Source: Triops longicaudatus
Taxonomy: Eukaryota > Arthropoda > Branchiopoda > Notostraca > Triopsidae
NCBI GenBank assembly: GCA_022885665.1
Contig: JAGQDJ010000012.1
Span: forward strand, 248,001 to 312,000
Direction: 5' to 3'
DNA length: 64,000 nucleotides
Each line of letters starts with the position of its first letter. Positions within the stretch are counted from its first letter, which is position 1. A model generated the notes under the pieces. The model was not told the DNA's origin. It searched no databases and worked only from the letters and a program-made list of their open reading frames with translations. Shown one piece after another: positions 25,401 through 37,239 of the stretch. Both the position numbers and the translations under genes were made by a program.

Positions 25401-27465
25401 GCTCTTTCCAACAGGGTCGTCGACTACTACTAAAGCTATCCCGGTTACAATCTCCCATTGTCGGGACTACGACAGGGACCCAGTCTTGATGCCCCAGCCC
25501 ATAAAGTATAAAGAGAAGCTAGCTCCTGTGCTACCAACAACGCCAGGTAGCCTTTTATCAGGCTTTTGCTCCGGTAACCAATCCTCGCAAGATCCGTATA
25601 CGGTAGCACCCTTAGCGTATAAGGGAGCTACCAACGTAACCATGAGAACGCTATTTGCGCCACCAGCCAATGAAGACCCTCCGCCTGGCCTTTACGCTTC
25701 GACGACCGCGACGGTGTCTAGTAATGAAGCATACCCAATAAGCCAAGCTTGCTGAATAAAGGGCGTGGGTTTGGTGTCGAAAAACAATCATTCTTCATCC
25801 TCTGTATTTCAAATCTTCTCAATTTTCTTTCTATATTTCTTTACTATACTTTTCTAAATCCACAGTAGGCTTCCAGGGCTTGTTAACGGAACTTTTATCG
25901 ACCAATATTATTGATTACAAGTCAACTTGTTGCAGCAATGTATGTGTATTATTAGAGCTTAAGAAACACGATATAAACTGGATTTTCTGGCAATATGGAG
26001 TGTGCTTTGAGAGTAAAGAAAGGCATTGTGTGTTTTTCGATAGTATACTCTCTTGAAAGCAAATTGCGACTAGAAACGTAAAACTCAAGTAAAAAATAAA
26101 ACTCAAGTAATGCTCAGACTACAGAAGACTAAGAAATTCAAATCCAGTGTTTTCTGTAAGCCACGAGAACTTAGTAGCTTTTGCTTATGGCTCAGTCGTA
26201 AATAACTGTCAGCTGTGATTATTTGAGAAAAATGCGCGTTTTCCGTTGTTCTTGTCTACTTCGGCTATTTTTGGGGTAAAAACAATTCGGAAAGTTTTCT
26301 TTCCACAAATTATTGTGCAGAATTAAATAAACTACTGAGTTTTGACTTCCGTGGTGGCATGTGTGAATAGTATATTTCTGAAGTACGCGTTCGAAATTAC
26401 CACACGCCGATACAGATTTGAAGGCGGCCAAGAAACTGCGCGACGAAAATGCAGAAATAATTTGCAGAAACTTTCCCTTTTATGCTGGTCGTTTGAACAC
26501 GACTGAATATTATATTTGAATAAAGTTCGAACTGTCACATGTAATTTCTAGTACTAAAAATCTGAAGATCCTAAAAAGGACCCAAAATGGTTTCTTTTGC
26601 AGTAAACAGTAAAGACGGCGTGATTTTCGAAGAGATCTTGGACCAATATCCCCTGTACAGTATTAATATTACGAAAGTTCTTGAACTGAATTATCAAAGG
26701 CACATAGTTTAGCCGGCAGAACGATCCTGAATTTCGCTACGTCACGAGCATTACGCAGTGCAGTCTATTCCATGATTCCAGTATACGAACCAGCATTGCA
26801 GTTTTGCATACAGGTCGCTCTGATGGATGATCCTATGCGCAGGAATGCACCTTACATAACGCAATATTGTCCCCAATAGAGTCCTTATATCCCTTAAGCG
26901 TTTCAAGCCTTGAATCTCGTGTAGACTTCGAGACCACTTGAAATCTGAAAACAGATCTCCAAAAACCTGCTGAAAAAATATAAACTTAGGTCATAAAATA
27001 TTGCAATTTCGTACCAAAATTTTTAAGTTTCTTGAAAAAGTTACTTGAAAAGGGTAGGTTGCCGGAACCAAATTAGTCGGAAAAAATGCCACGTTATTTT
27101 CGTACGTCCTTGGTGGCGATCCAAGCTGCGCAACCGTCTTTTCGAGTCCCCTTCTATACAACCTAGGAACAAAACTGCAAAATTTTCGTGACACAATGAC
27201 CACTTTTCAAATTCGTGCACTCGTAATTTTCCCCCTTCAGGAGTGTTACATCCGTAAATCATTCAAAACGACTTAAGGGTTCTTCGTCACATTTTTCGGC
27301 TTACAAAAATCCCAACGCTCCCAGGTGGAAAAGACTTTTCATAAATTAATCCACATACGGTTTTCTTAATACAGTCTGCAATCTACATTCGATGTCCTAA
27401 TTAGTTTCCCCTCCGCTTTTGCAAATCTAGCCGCAGTCAGCAGGCTAAAGCTAATTAGTGCAGGC
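19417..27465. other. Non-coding stretch between drumstick and AGMO
   Basis: The two genes are divergently oriented, so this 8-kb block contains both 5' flanks. No recognisable exon is present. Somewhat GC-richer islands occur around 20750-21600, 22080-22300 and 23580-25760. They carry overlapping open frames on both strands without family features, including a leftward one at 20756-21235. A GA-dinucleotide run lies at 24369-24387. Repeated CATAAAA motifs near 21150-21430 could be homeodomain sites upstream of drumstick (weak inference). Confidence 0.5.
20756..21235 (-). other. Unrecognised leftward open frame of 159 codons from first ATG
   Basis: The frame stays open from about 21340 to 20756; its first ATG is at 21235. 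The predicted peptide is rich in Cys, Arg, Ser and Leu, shows no domain or signal peptide, and overlaps a 93-codon open frame on the other strand. It lies in a less AT-rich island where stops are rarer. I think it is probably not a protein gene, but it is long for this sequence. Confidence 0.15.
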
Positions 27466-30400
27466 ATGAATTTCAGTGAAACTGGTTCAGTGAATTTGTG
27501 GAGTGGTTTTGGCGTGTTCTTTTATTTCGTGAACCCTAAAAATGCGATGCATCAAGACTGGCAACGTGTTCCTAATTACTGGCAACAGGTAAACGAATCC
27601 GACGACACTTTTCGCAATAGAGGTAAAGCACTAAAGAGACGTTGTAGGCGTACCCTTATTTTGCTGGGTTCATTCTCTTGGAATACTTGACGTTATGGGC
27701 CCGAGGCAATGGCAAACAAATACCCCGTTTCAACGACACATGGACGTCAGTGAGCCTAGGCCTGTTGTATGAATGCGGAAAGTAAGAGACAAAGCACACC
27801 AAAGTCAACCTTCGTCTTGATCCGAATTTTGAAGGATATTATTCCGAGGGGTTGAGGCCAGCCTGTACTTCTGGGTCTATGACAAATACCGTTTGCTGGA
27901 TTTGCCTTGGGACTCGGCATTGACCTGGTACCTAGCCGCACTAGCTGTCGATTTCGGATATTATTGGGTTCATCGAGCAGGCCATGGTACCCAGAGCATT
28001 TACTATGTTTGAAAGAAGATTTTTTTTTTAAAAAAAAATGCGTTTCCCATGCTCGTCGTATTTGGGAGTTCTATGATCCCCTCGTGTCCCTTTTTTATTA
28101 TTCCAGAGATTAACGTTTTGTGGGCTCAGCACCAGGTGCATCATAGCTCCGAGGATTTTAATCTGGCAGTTGGATTACGACACGGCTTTTTCCAGGCTTG
28201 GATTTCATGGGTAACTTAGTTTGAATATTTAGGCGAGGAAAGAGTGTAAAACGAGAGTTGTAACGTCAGACTACTGTCCTAGAAGGAAATTATTGCAATA
28301 TCTATTTCTTCCAGTATAAGTAGATACTTGAAGCAATTAAGAGTCATTCAAACAATTTTACTACACTTTTGCGTCACGACACTAAAATCTCGTTGTAACG
28401 AACCCTTTTATAGCCAACAGTCTGCAGCATGAGACGAGCTGTGGTGTCAGATGTTATGTGGATATAAAAAGCGTTTGTTATAGTGAACTTGGCACGTACC
28501 GAACTATTTTTCTGTTTCCACGCACGTTATAACGAGATTCGAATGTTGCTTAATAATTTAGTTATGATTACTTTGTAGTACGTTAATGGGTGTAAACCTA
28601 AGATGATATATTAGGTACAATAAAACTACAGTAAAGTCTCGCCATAACGTAAAGGGAAGGAAACTTAGTCCGTTATAGCCAATTGTTCGCAATAGCCCGA
28701 GTTGGAATAAATACTTTTGATTTTTCCGGGACATAAGGACTTGTACATAGTCGAGTGTTCGTTATAACCAGTGTACTTTATTGCGAGATTTTACTTGATA
28801 CGGCTACAATGTATTTTATTTGTTTTATTTTAGCTACTGTACACACCTTTGGCGCTAGTAATTCCGCCGGCTCAGTTCATGGCCCATCAAGAGTTCAATT
28901 TACTGTTCCAGTTCTGGATCCACACCAAACTTATCAATTCTTTAGGGCCACTTGAGTGGATTTTCAACACACCTAAGCATCATCGCCTTCATCATGGTAA
29001 GTATGAATTAACGTATTAGAAGAGTAAACAATCAATGAAACTACATGCAATTAAACAAAAGGAAAACTGATCAATTTTTCGAATTTTTTTCCTTAGTCGT
29101 TTTTGGTATATTTGTAATTTTTATGGACATTGTTTTTCGAAGGTTGTAATCGGGAGGCGTTGGACAAGAATTACGGTGGTGTCTTGATACTATGGGATCG
29201 CTTGTTTGGAACTTTCAAAGAAGACTTGAACGAGCCAATTGTATACGGCTTAGTCCACAATGTTGAAAGTTTCAATCCCGTCACGTTACAGGTAACAGTA
29301 CATTGCGGCATGTCAAAGTAATCGCAGTAACGCAGAATATTGCATTTCTATCGCTGCAGACGTTTTATTTCAGACATTTATGGCAAAGACTTAAAACAAT
29401 GCCGAGATTTTCGGACAAAGTTTCGGCGCTAGTGAAAGGACCAAGCTGGACGCCGGGCAGCCCTTGGACTGGCTGGCATCATCTTAAATTAGAAGTACGA
29501 CAAATACTTTAAAATATGCGTTACAGAGCAGAATCTCGTTGTAAGGAAACCTCTTTTACGAGACTGCTAGTCAATTAATTTTTAGGTCTCAAAGTTATGT
29601 AAGTATAAGTAAAAAGAATAATGTAACAAACTTCTGGAGTACCGAACAGTTTTTTTCTTGGCCCTGGTAGGATCGTTACAATGAGATACTGCTGTATTTG
29701 TTTATTTATTTTGTATTGTGTGACGTGTTTATATGTTTACTTATTTGTTTTTATTTACGTATTTGTATTTATTGACGTTTTGTTGCGTGTTTATATGCCT
29801 ACATATTTGCTTTTATTTACGTATTTATATATATAATAATTTAGCGACTTGTACAAAATATTTTTATATTGATAGATAAAAGAACGACCGAAATATGATG
29901 TGGAAGTATCCAACTGGACCAAAGTGTATTTGTCGCTTCATTTCGTTCTCATTATTGTGCAGCTACAAGAACTATCTCTTCGTTTGCACGTAAGTTTCTT
30001 TCTTTTCTTTTACTACCGACTGCGACTCCATTAGAACGTCTTCCTAGACACTAGAAGTTCAGGGAAATCCATTGAGGGCCACTGAAATTAGCTTTCCTCC
30101 TTGCTTCATAGATGGCATGATAAGCACAAATCTGGTATTTCGGAATAGTACTTGTCGAGAATTAAGAAATTTATTTTGAATTATTAGTAACTTTAGAACA
30201 TAACCTATTTTTCAAGCCGTGCGTTTTTATGCATTGATAATTTTGCTTTTAAGCCCGTAGCTAACTTATTTCCTGCTTTGTTAGATTTTTTCTTCTTGAC
30301 AAACAATAGGCGTTTAAAATTGACTGACGTTGCAAGCAATACTTCCTCAAAGTATATCTGATAGAAGGTGCTAAATGTGTCAGTTTTTTTCCGCTATCAA

Positions 30401-31035
30401 AGAAATTTTTTTTAAGCTTCAATGAGGGTGTGCATGGCCGTCAGTTACGACATCTCCTGGAATGTTTTTTATCTACATGCATACCCAACCAGAACCCGTT
30501 TGGTTCGCAGTGCTTCCATTGCACTATTTCTCTGTAGTGTATGATTATGTTTCTTTACAGTAGGACAAACTTAGCCATTTATTGCCTGAAGTAAAGAAGT
30601 AAGACATTACTAAAGATGAAATAAAAACCGAGTTGATTATTGTTATTTCAAAATTTGAATTTCCTTGGATTTGTACCGAAATGTAGCTGTAACATAAAAG
30701 GTTGACGAACTTTTAAGTTTGATGCACTTGCATAATACGTTTTTTTTCCAATATTCCAGGAAATAAGTCAGTGGTCCGTCCTATTCACAGTTAGCTATTT
30801 CATCATCTCCCTGACAAACTTTGGGTTGCTGCTGGAGAACAATTCCACCGCCAAAGCTTTCGAATGTGCGCGCTGCGCAGTGCTGGTATACAGCATGAGT
30901 GTCAAAATTATCCCCACAGATGGCAGCTGGATACACTTTGCCTTGGAAATGTACCTGGCTATGGCGGCAGTTTTCTGGGGCGGCCAGTTTTTAGAGAACT
31001 TAGCTTCAAAGTCGAAGCTTATGAAAAACAACTAA
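27466..31035 (+). CDS. AGMO: Alkylglycerol monooxygenase (AGMO, TMEM195), complete
   Basis: Nine exons: 27466-27588, 27648-27781, 27835-27986, 28107-28210, 28834-28996, 29143-29291, 29360-29494, 29876-29989, 30760-31035. They join in frame with GT..AG introns to encode 449 residues; human AGMO is about 445. AGMO is an endoplasmic-reticulum membrane enzyme of the fatty acid hydroxylase family. It uses tetrahydrobiopterin and a di-iron centre to cleave the ether bond of alkylglycerols and lyso-ether lipids. The histidine ligands are intact: H132-RAG-H136, H145-QV-HH149 and H220-H-RL-HH225, in the register I recall for the mammalian enzyme. Hydrophobic segments lie near residues 43-59, 115-131, 169-187, 337-358, 364-383 and 416-436. 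Conserved blocks include LPWDS, DFGYYWVHR, HHSSED, FQFWIHT and KNYGGVLI.W. The start ATG leaves an 18-residue lead before the conserved FY..xP block, as in human. I saw no canonical AATAAA in the first 600 bp after the stop. Confidence 0.96.
28384..28540. mobile_element. Degenerate pogo/Tigger-like MITE in AGMO intron 4
   Basis: The left end AATCTCGTTGTAACGAAC and the reverse complement of the right end AATCTCGTTATAACGTGC match closely over about 18 bases, giving terminal inverted repeats some 155 bp apart. The interior has no coding potential. The CTCGTTATAACGA core is typical of pogo/Tigger element ends. The exact boundaries are uncertain because the outer CAGT is not clear here. Confidence 0.55.
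28629..28798. mobile_element. Pogo/Tigger-like MITE in AGMO intron 4
   Basis: The left end CAGTAAAGTCTCGCCATAAC and the reverse-complemented right end CAAGTAAAATCTCGCAATAA form imperfect inverted repeats about 170 bp apart. TA dinucleotides flank both sides (28627-28628 and 28799-28800), the target duplication expected for the Tc1/mariner-pogo superfamily. The element is non-autonomous. Confidence 0.65.
29524..29694. mobile_element. Pogo/Tigger-like MITE in AGMO intron 7
   Basis: The left end CAGAGCAGAATCTCGTTGTA and the reverse-complemented right end CAGCAGTATCTCATTGTAAC are inverted repeats 171 bp apart, flanked by TA at 29522-29523 and 29695-29696. There is no coding capacity. The size is almost the same as the 28629-28798 element, which supports a common MITE family. 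Confidence 0.65.
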
Positions 31036-34000
31036 CACATTTCTAATATTTTCCCCTTGAGAAGTTTAAAAGCAATCTCTTCAACCCTGAACCCTTGATT
31101 ATTTTCACAGCTATTATGCATGTCCCCACACCCCAAAAGTCCCCTTTTTCGTCGCTTTAGGTTTTGACTAGTCTAACAGAATGTTTATTTGCATACAAAC
31201 CCGGGGAAGGCGACCTGTTTTGTTGGAATTCAAGGCTTGTTGGGAGGATATATACAACCTGTTAAACCCTCGCTTCATTTTCGAAGACTTCCCTTTCGCC
31301 TGGCGCAGACAGATAACGTCACCGGACTTAACCTCTTGACTTCTGTAAAATGTCCCCATTATTTTTTAACGTTTCACAAGGCAAGACCTCTGTCTTATAA
31401 ATAAGGTTGGCCCCTTTACGATGGAAACTTGAAACGATATCTCTTTCACAAGCATACATATGTTCTCATGAAATGTGTACCTAGACTAACCTGAAAGGAA
31501 TTCCAGTTAGAACTCATTACGCAGAAATAATATTTATCAAAGTGAGACTGTCCAAAACGGCAATACGTCAGAAATGCGACATCGGCCATGTAACACGAAC
31601 AATAATTAATAGATAAATGAAGACCAGGGCTAAAACAGAATTACGATTGCATCCAAGCGATGAACTCCGCGATTTATGGAATTTTTGAGTTATCTCCTGA
31701 AACGTCGACACTGTTAAAAACAGAGCTGTTGTTACAAATTTCGCTCTAGATTGCAGGACATACTTCGCTTGAAACAGTGAAACTGTAGAAACTCCCCAAG
31801 GGCAGGTAATATTTACGGTTTACGAGCACCTCCGACCGGGGAAAAGAAAAAGTTTCTGTGCCATCGAATCCGCCATGTGTTGATTCACGTCTGCGAAGAC
31901 CTGCGTGACCTTTTTGTACTGAGTGAAGTAGGATGGCCATGCGTGGGAACTGTCTAATGAGAGTCAGGAGGAGGCTGCAAATGCAAGTCGGTAACCTGAG
32001 CTTCCCCGTGTCCAAAGGTCTTTCTTTCTTTCTCTCTAACTTTAATGTCGCTCTGCTGGAGGTCAATTCTTCCTGAGCAAAAATATATAGAAACCATTTG
32101 CCTTCCCCTCTCATCCCTTTCGCTTGATGATTAACTTTCAACATGTGCAGCGATTCCTTAACTTTTACTAATCTTCCTGCGCTGGAACAACCAATCCATT
32201 CCTTTTTCGTCGCTTCTTTGTTACAACCAGGTCTTGAGAGGCATTTACGGGTACAGTCACCCATAGGACCAAGAAAGGTCCTACCAGGCCCACCTCGCTC
32301 CGAAGGTGGAACAAAGCCAAGGTTGAAAGGAGGAGCCGACAGCAGAAGAGTCAGGAAGCTCGGAAACCTGCGACTATCACAGCAAATGGAAAACAGATGT
32401 TGGGGACAGTTACCTTCTAAAGCCACCGTAAAAGGTCTCGCTTACCGCCCTCCGAAAAGCCCCAACTGCCTCAAGTCTCGGGTTACAATCTTCTTTCTGA
32501 AGGTAGCCATGACTCGATGGTTTATGTTGTAGTCCCACCGTGTGTTTATTCCAGACGTGTTCTAACCTGCCTTAACTTAATATTAACGTATTTTAAGACT
32601 TCTAATTTACTTACCTAAAACGCAAGAGTGCAAATACTCCTGAAAACTCGACCAGACGCTTCCAAGTTGAGCAAAAATGGCGCTGAGTAATAATGAAAGT
32701 TCACAACGCTAAATTTACCGATTACCCAATCGCGGCAATATGGCGTGGGAAGCCGCTCACGCAAGTTCCGTGGAGTTAGCACAGGGTAGTAGGGTATTAG
32801 AAGAGCTTAGGAGGGCAAGGTAGCGCCACGACACTTGCGTGAGCAGTGGCCCAAGCCATTTTCCGCGAATATTTCATGACGTATAACACATATCTAGCAA
32901 TTGAATTATTACGTTACACAGTGTCGTAATGTCAGGAAATGACTGAAAGGAAAATTCCTCCATCAGGCAACAATTTATCGTCTAACCGAGACTGACCTTA
33001 GCTTCCCGCCATTTTAATGGACAAGGCTCGCCAAATGGCGGGAAATTACGCAAAGTATGAAAACAGCGATCATTTTTTATTTTTTTAGTGGTGCTTGAAT
33101 TACGATGAAGACAAATTACTTACGCGATGGAAGCCCAGGTTATGTAATTGTAAAAGAATATTTGGTTGATTCTATCTTGAGTTGGTCAGGGTTGAGTAAG
33201 TTTGCATAACTGTTCACCAGAGGCAGCAGGGAGCGATAGCAAAAGTGCCGCTATGCTTTGTTCAAATAATAGTTAACTGAAATTAGTATTGCTTTGCACG
33301 CTACACATTGCTGCACTGGATTGGCAGAGGTTGCCAGGGTCAGGGCAAGGTTTGCCATGACAGTTTAGAGCTCTTGAACTCAAGTTTTTCAGCCAAGTAT
33401 CAAAAAGATCTGGTACGGTTAAAAAGTTTGTAAGAGGGTAAAAGACAAGGACACTTACACAAGGTGTAATGGAAGCCATGTGGTTCTTGTCGTCCTCCCT
33501 AAAAGCCATCAACCCACCAAGCCAAAAGTCTACAGGGTGGGTTTAGTTTAGGGGTTTTGCCCCCCTCTCTGTATGTCGTAAGAAAAAGGCCAATAAGAAA
33601 ATCCTTTTCGCTCGTGGGTTCTAATCAGTGCTGCAGATCAGAGCCATCAACTCGTTCGTTGACTGCATGAGCTCACGACACTACATAAGCAATAGTCCGA
33701 GCTGGAAATGACTTAGCCGCGGAGTTTCAACTTCCCTGCATGGCTGACGCCAGGCAGTCGGACGTAACCGTCTCCATATATAAGTTATTTGCAACCAAAA
33801 AAGGCAAAACAAAGCCCATTCCTTTTGCGCAAAGCGTCATAGCTACGGTTTTTATGACCAGACACACAAAAAATGTACAGGAACATGCAAACGTTATGGA
33901 AAAGGACGGTTGTAATGTGTGAAACCTGCCCAATGTCACTTCGTTTTGAAGTACTCTTCCACAGGAATGTAGATTTCGCACTAAGCATTTGCTACAGACT

Positions 34001-36818
34001 TTTGAGTTACAAGCGATGGAAACAGGGGAACAAGGTCATTAAAATCTCATTCAATTAAGCCTAGTCATCCTCGTATCGCGGAAGCTAAGCCACGAACATT
34101 CCTTTCAAGAGACAGATTTCCAGTCTGGAAGAAATATTCGACCAATTTCCAAAATAACGGGTCAGTTGCCAACCTGAACACCAGAGCGCATTCAAGCTTA
34201 ACCGAGGAAATCGGCAGTGCAGTACAGTACGGAGAAAAGCGTGTATAGATAGTCGATGTTCTGTATTACCTTTCGGGTTAAGAAAAGACTAATCGAGAAC
34301 AGGGGCGAAACGGAAAGAAAAAGTCCCTTGACAACAACGCCAACTTGGTACAAACACATGTGCTACGTCCCAGAGGTCCCCAGGTGGAACCTGGTAGATA
34401 ATTGACCTTTCCTGGGCTTCTTTTCTCATCAAGCAACTCTAGCTCCCCAACTTAGTAACATCTCAGAAAACGACCAACTCGTAAGGGAGACATTTTTTTT
34501 CTTTCTGTGCTTAGAGAAACTGTTATTTTCCCATAACGCAGAACAACCTTCGTAGATAACAAACTCAGCACACAAAGTTAGAATTACTCCTGCAACAGCA
34601 CAAAAACCTGTCAAACGACAACAATTAGAACATAACAGTTGCTACTAATATATCACTAATTTATTGGTCTTTGATAGTAGTGTAAATAACGAAATTAAGT
34701 CTTTAAGACTATTAAATTACGAAATTAGGACAATGAGCTATTCTGTTAATTTATCACGTATTCAACAGCTTCAGCCTCGAGTAATCCCTCAAAATGTCAC
34801 TTCAAAAAACAGCACAAGCTCGACTTCTAAAGGAAGGGTCATTTTGGAGGAATTCATCGAAAATAAAAGATCAATTTTCCGTTTATTCAACTTTTAAGGC
34901 TAAACCACGTTGGGGTGATCTACACTGTAAAAAAATCCTCTCAAAATGAGTAGAAGGTGGAGCTCAAAACAATGGGCACCAGTCGAGTATCATGATGCTT
35001 TCAAAATAGAGGGGAGGCGCATTCTCAAAAGACATGAGTACTCTCACAACGAATATTTTAAAGAACAAAATATTAGCGTTTACAAATCATTTATCGGTGC
35101 TTATTGTTTTGTGATAATTATCAATGTGTATTAAAACTTAGGCTCCAGTGTCTCGGAACTGGACACTTTTCTGAAAAATATTCTTATTTTTCCTTTGCCA
35201 ATTTCAGTCCCTTAACAGACACACTTTAGGAATTAGGACCAAAATTAGCAAAAGGTAGTAAATATGCGGTTGCTGAAAAGAGACCCATTCATGGCCACGT
35301 ACGCTTTTCCTACTCATTTTGTGACTAACTCCTCATTTTGTGCTAAGCGTGCTTGTCTTGAGAGCTGGCTTCCAATACTGAGGAGGAAAAAAGTCATTTT
35401 TGACTATCTACTATAATTGTATCAACTACTCATTTTAGAACGTCGTAATCAACTTGATTTAAGAATCGTTTTTCACAGTGTTGGAAAGCTAGCTCTTGGG
35501 AGTAATTTGAAACAAGCATAGATTTTAGATTACCGAATTACTTGTAGTTTTCCATTTATTTTTCAATTACAGGTAGCAATACTATACGATTCGCTATTCT
35601 GTACGCAGTATAGCTTCAGAATACAATGATAAAATTCTGTCGAAAATACCTAGCTTGAGGAGATTCAGGGTAGTTTTAAGGGGAAGTAAAATTAAAAAAA
35701 ATTATGAGCAAACTTTTATTAAGAAGGCAACAATTTTCAAGGCCTGTAAGTGTTCTCCTTTCACTAACGCTATGATAACAAGATATTTCAAGAAATGTAG
35801 AAAAACAAAGGTATGTTAATAAATGTAGCCGTTAATAGGTTATGTCTGCAATGGTTTCGAAATTAAAAAAGCAAGTCGTGTTGCGAGATGTGTCGTGTAC
35901 CTGACGAACGGCACGTAATCCTTCATCAGTGCCAAGGGAGAAGGGGAAAAAAGCTGAAATTTTCTCCGGCAGTTTTCTAATCAGTGAAGGTGTGGCATAA
36001 AGGCTCTGTGAGTGCAAGTAAGAAAAGATTTTGGTGTGTGTATGGGCATAAAGCTCGAGATTCCGCGTCCAGATGAGGCATGGTTGTGTAAGAGAACGGC
36101 GAGGGATGAGAAGCTCTTGGGATAGTTATTTGGGCCATGTTTTTCGGGAAAGAGCGTCTCGCGGGCAGTAATGACCGCGAGGTGAGATAGATAAGCTCCG
36201 TGGTCTTAAAGGCTTCTTCTTGTCCATACTAATTAGGCTCAGTTGTGTTTTGGCACGGTAACTTCTATTGTTGCTCCGAGGATGTGCAGTAGCAAGAAGG
36301 TACGATTCCTGCTCGTAGATCCCAGCGAGACGCTTGCACATCTCCGGGACGCTCGAGTCCAGACAATCTGTTGGTGATGCTGCTGGCTGCCCCTAACGTG
36401 CGATTATTGAACGAGCCTTTCCCTTCACTCCTGCGAAAGCCTAGTCAATGATTGGCGCCGAGGTAGAGGGATAATGACTTGAGGGGCCCTTTAGTTCCTA
36501 AAGCTGGACCGAGTTAACTCCACACCTCCGAAATCGAAATCTAGATTGCTTTCTAACCCTCGGATGCCTTATCAACACCCTCCAACGCAGGCCGACTTAA
36601 ACGCAAAACCCTACAAATAAAACCCTAAAGTCTCTTAAAAGTTGTATAATTTCCTACTTCACAAACACAACTTTAAGATTTTCTGTTTTTGCTTCAAGTA
36701 CAAGCTAAATACACTTCAAATAATTTTTTTACGATGCTGGCTCGGAATGAGTTTTCGCTCCAAAATGAAGTTTTTGGCGATTTTCACTGAATATTAATTA
36801 ACTAAATAAGCGAATTGA
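31036..36818. other. Stretch right of AGMO, no recognised gene
   Basis: It begins with the AGMO 3' UTR, whose end I cannot place. A leftward open frame lies at 31746-32264 in a GC-richer patch. From about 34600 to 36800 the DNA is AT-rich and featureless, apart from two similar CTCATTTTGTG words near 35314-35342. No recognisable exon. Confidence 0.5.
31746..32264 (-). other. Unrecognised leftward open frame of 172 codons from first ATG
   Basis: The frame is open for 226 codons (from about 32426); the first ATG is at 32264. This is the longest frame in the window that is not a simple repeat or a known gene. The peptide is basic, with a hydrophobic stretch before the ATG and a Leu-rich patch in the middle, but no domain I recognise. 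It converges on AGMO from the right and overlaps a 129-codon frame on the + strand. It could be chance in a GC-richer patch, a fast-evolving gene, or part of a non-coding transcript. Confidence 0.2.
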
Positions 36819-36822
36819 GCCA

Positions 36823-37091
36823 TATAGCGTTCGTTATTACCCAACAGTCAATTTTGTAGCCGCCCAGCAATGAATCCTAAGATTCATTGTTGGTAAGAAT
36901 GAAATCCCCTGCACCGAGCCTGTAATGTAGAGTTCCTTTTTGACCTTCCTTTAAGTCAGTTGCGTTTCTTGAGAGTGAAATTTGATGGTTGTGAACGTAA
37001 AGTGAGAGTTAGCACGAGAAGGAGAGTGTTTTTGTGTGATTTTGCATTGAAGTTACGAATAAACGGATTTGAAAAGGAGTAGAACGTAACA
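36823..37091 (+). mobile_element. Solo LTR, copy D
   Basis: A 269-bp copy of the LTR family, in the opposite orientation to copies A, B and C. It is flanked by the 4-bp duplication GCCA at 36819-36822 and 37092-37095. The left end reads TATAGCG instead of TGTGGCG; the right end AACGTAACA is intact. On this strand a TCAGTT initiator-like motif (36956-36961) precedes AATAAA (37058-37063) by about 100 nt, consistent with U3, R and U5. It lacks a block of roughly 27 bp just upstream of AATAAA that the other copies have. Confidence 0.85.
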
Positions 37092-37199
37092 GCCATCATG
37101 ACCACGATGGACACGCGGTTTAACACAACTTCGCAACGCAGCGCTTACAACGTTGTCTTTTTTTGTTTTCATTAAGTGTTTGGACAGAATGGTGCAACG

Positions 37200-37239
37200 T
37201 ATTGCACAAATATGCACATAAAAGCATATTTGTGCAATA
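37200..37239. repeat. Perfect 16-bp inverted repeat with 8-nt loop
   Basis: The left arm TATTGCACAAATATGC (37200-37215) pairs perfectly with 37224-37239. It lies 105 bp right of solo LTR copy D. It is too short for a canonical microRNA precursor. Function unknown. Confidence 0.9.

Noticed and set aside
23389..25755. Many overlapping open frames on both strands, including 118 codons at 25399-25755
   Set aside because: Several lack an ATG near the start, overlap one another in opposite directions, and resemble no family. The region is treated as a GC-richer non-coding island.
29373..29494. Alternative AGMO exon 7 start at the TTTCAG acceptor just inside the exon
   Set aside because: From there the required frame hits a stop within a few codons. 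The CTGCAG acceptor giving a start at 29360 keeps the frame and matches the conserved family sequence.
37200..37239. microRNA precursor of the miR-92 type (arm begins TATTGCAC, the miR-92 seed region)
   Set aside because: The hairpin is only 40 nt with 16 paired bases, too short for a Dicer substrate. The resemblance is limited to the seed, and perfect symmetry is unlike a real precursor.
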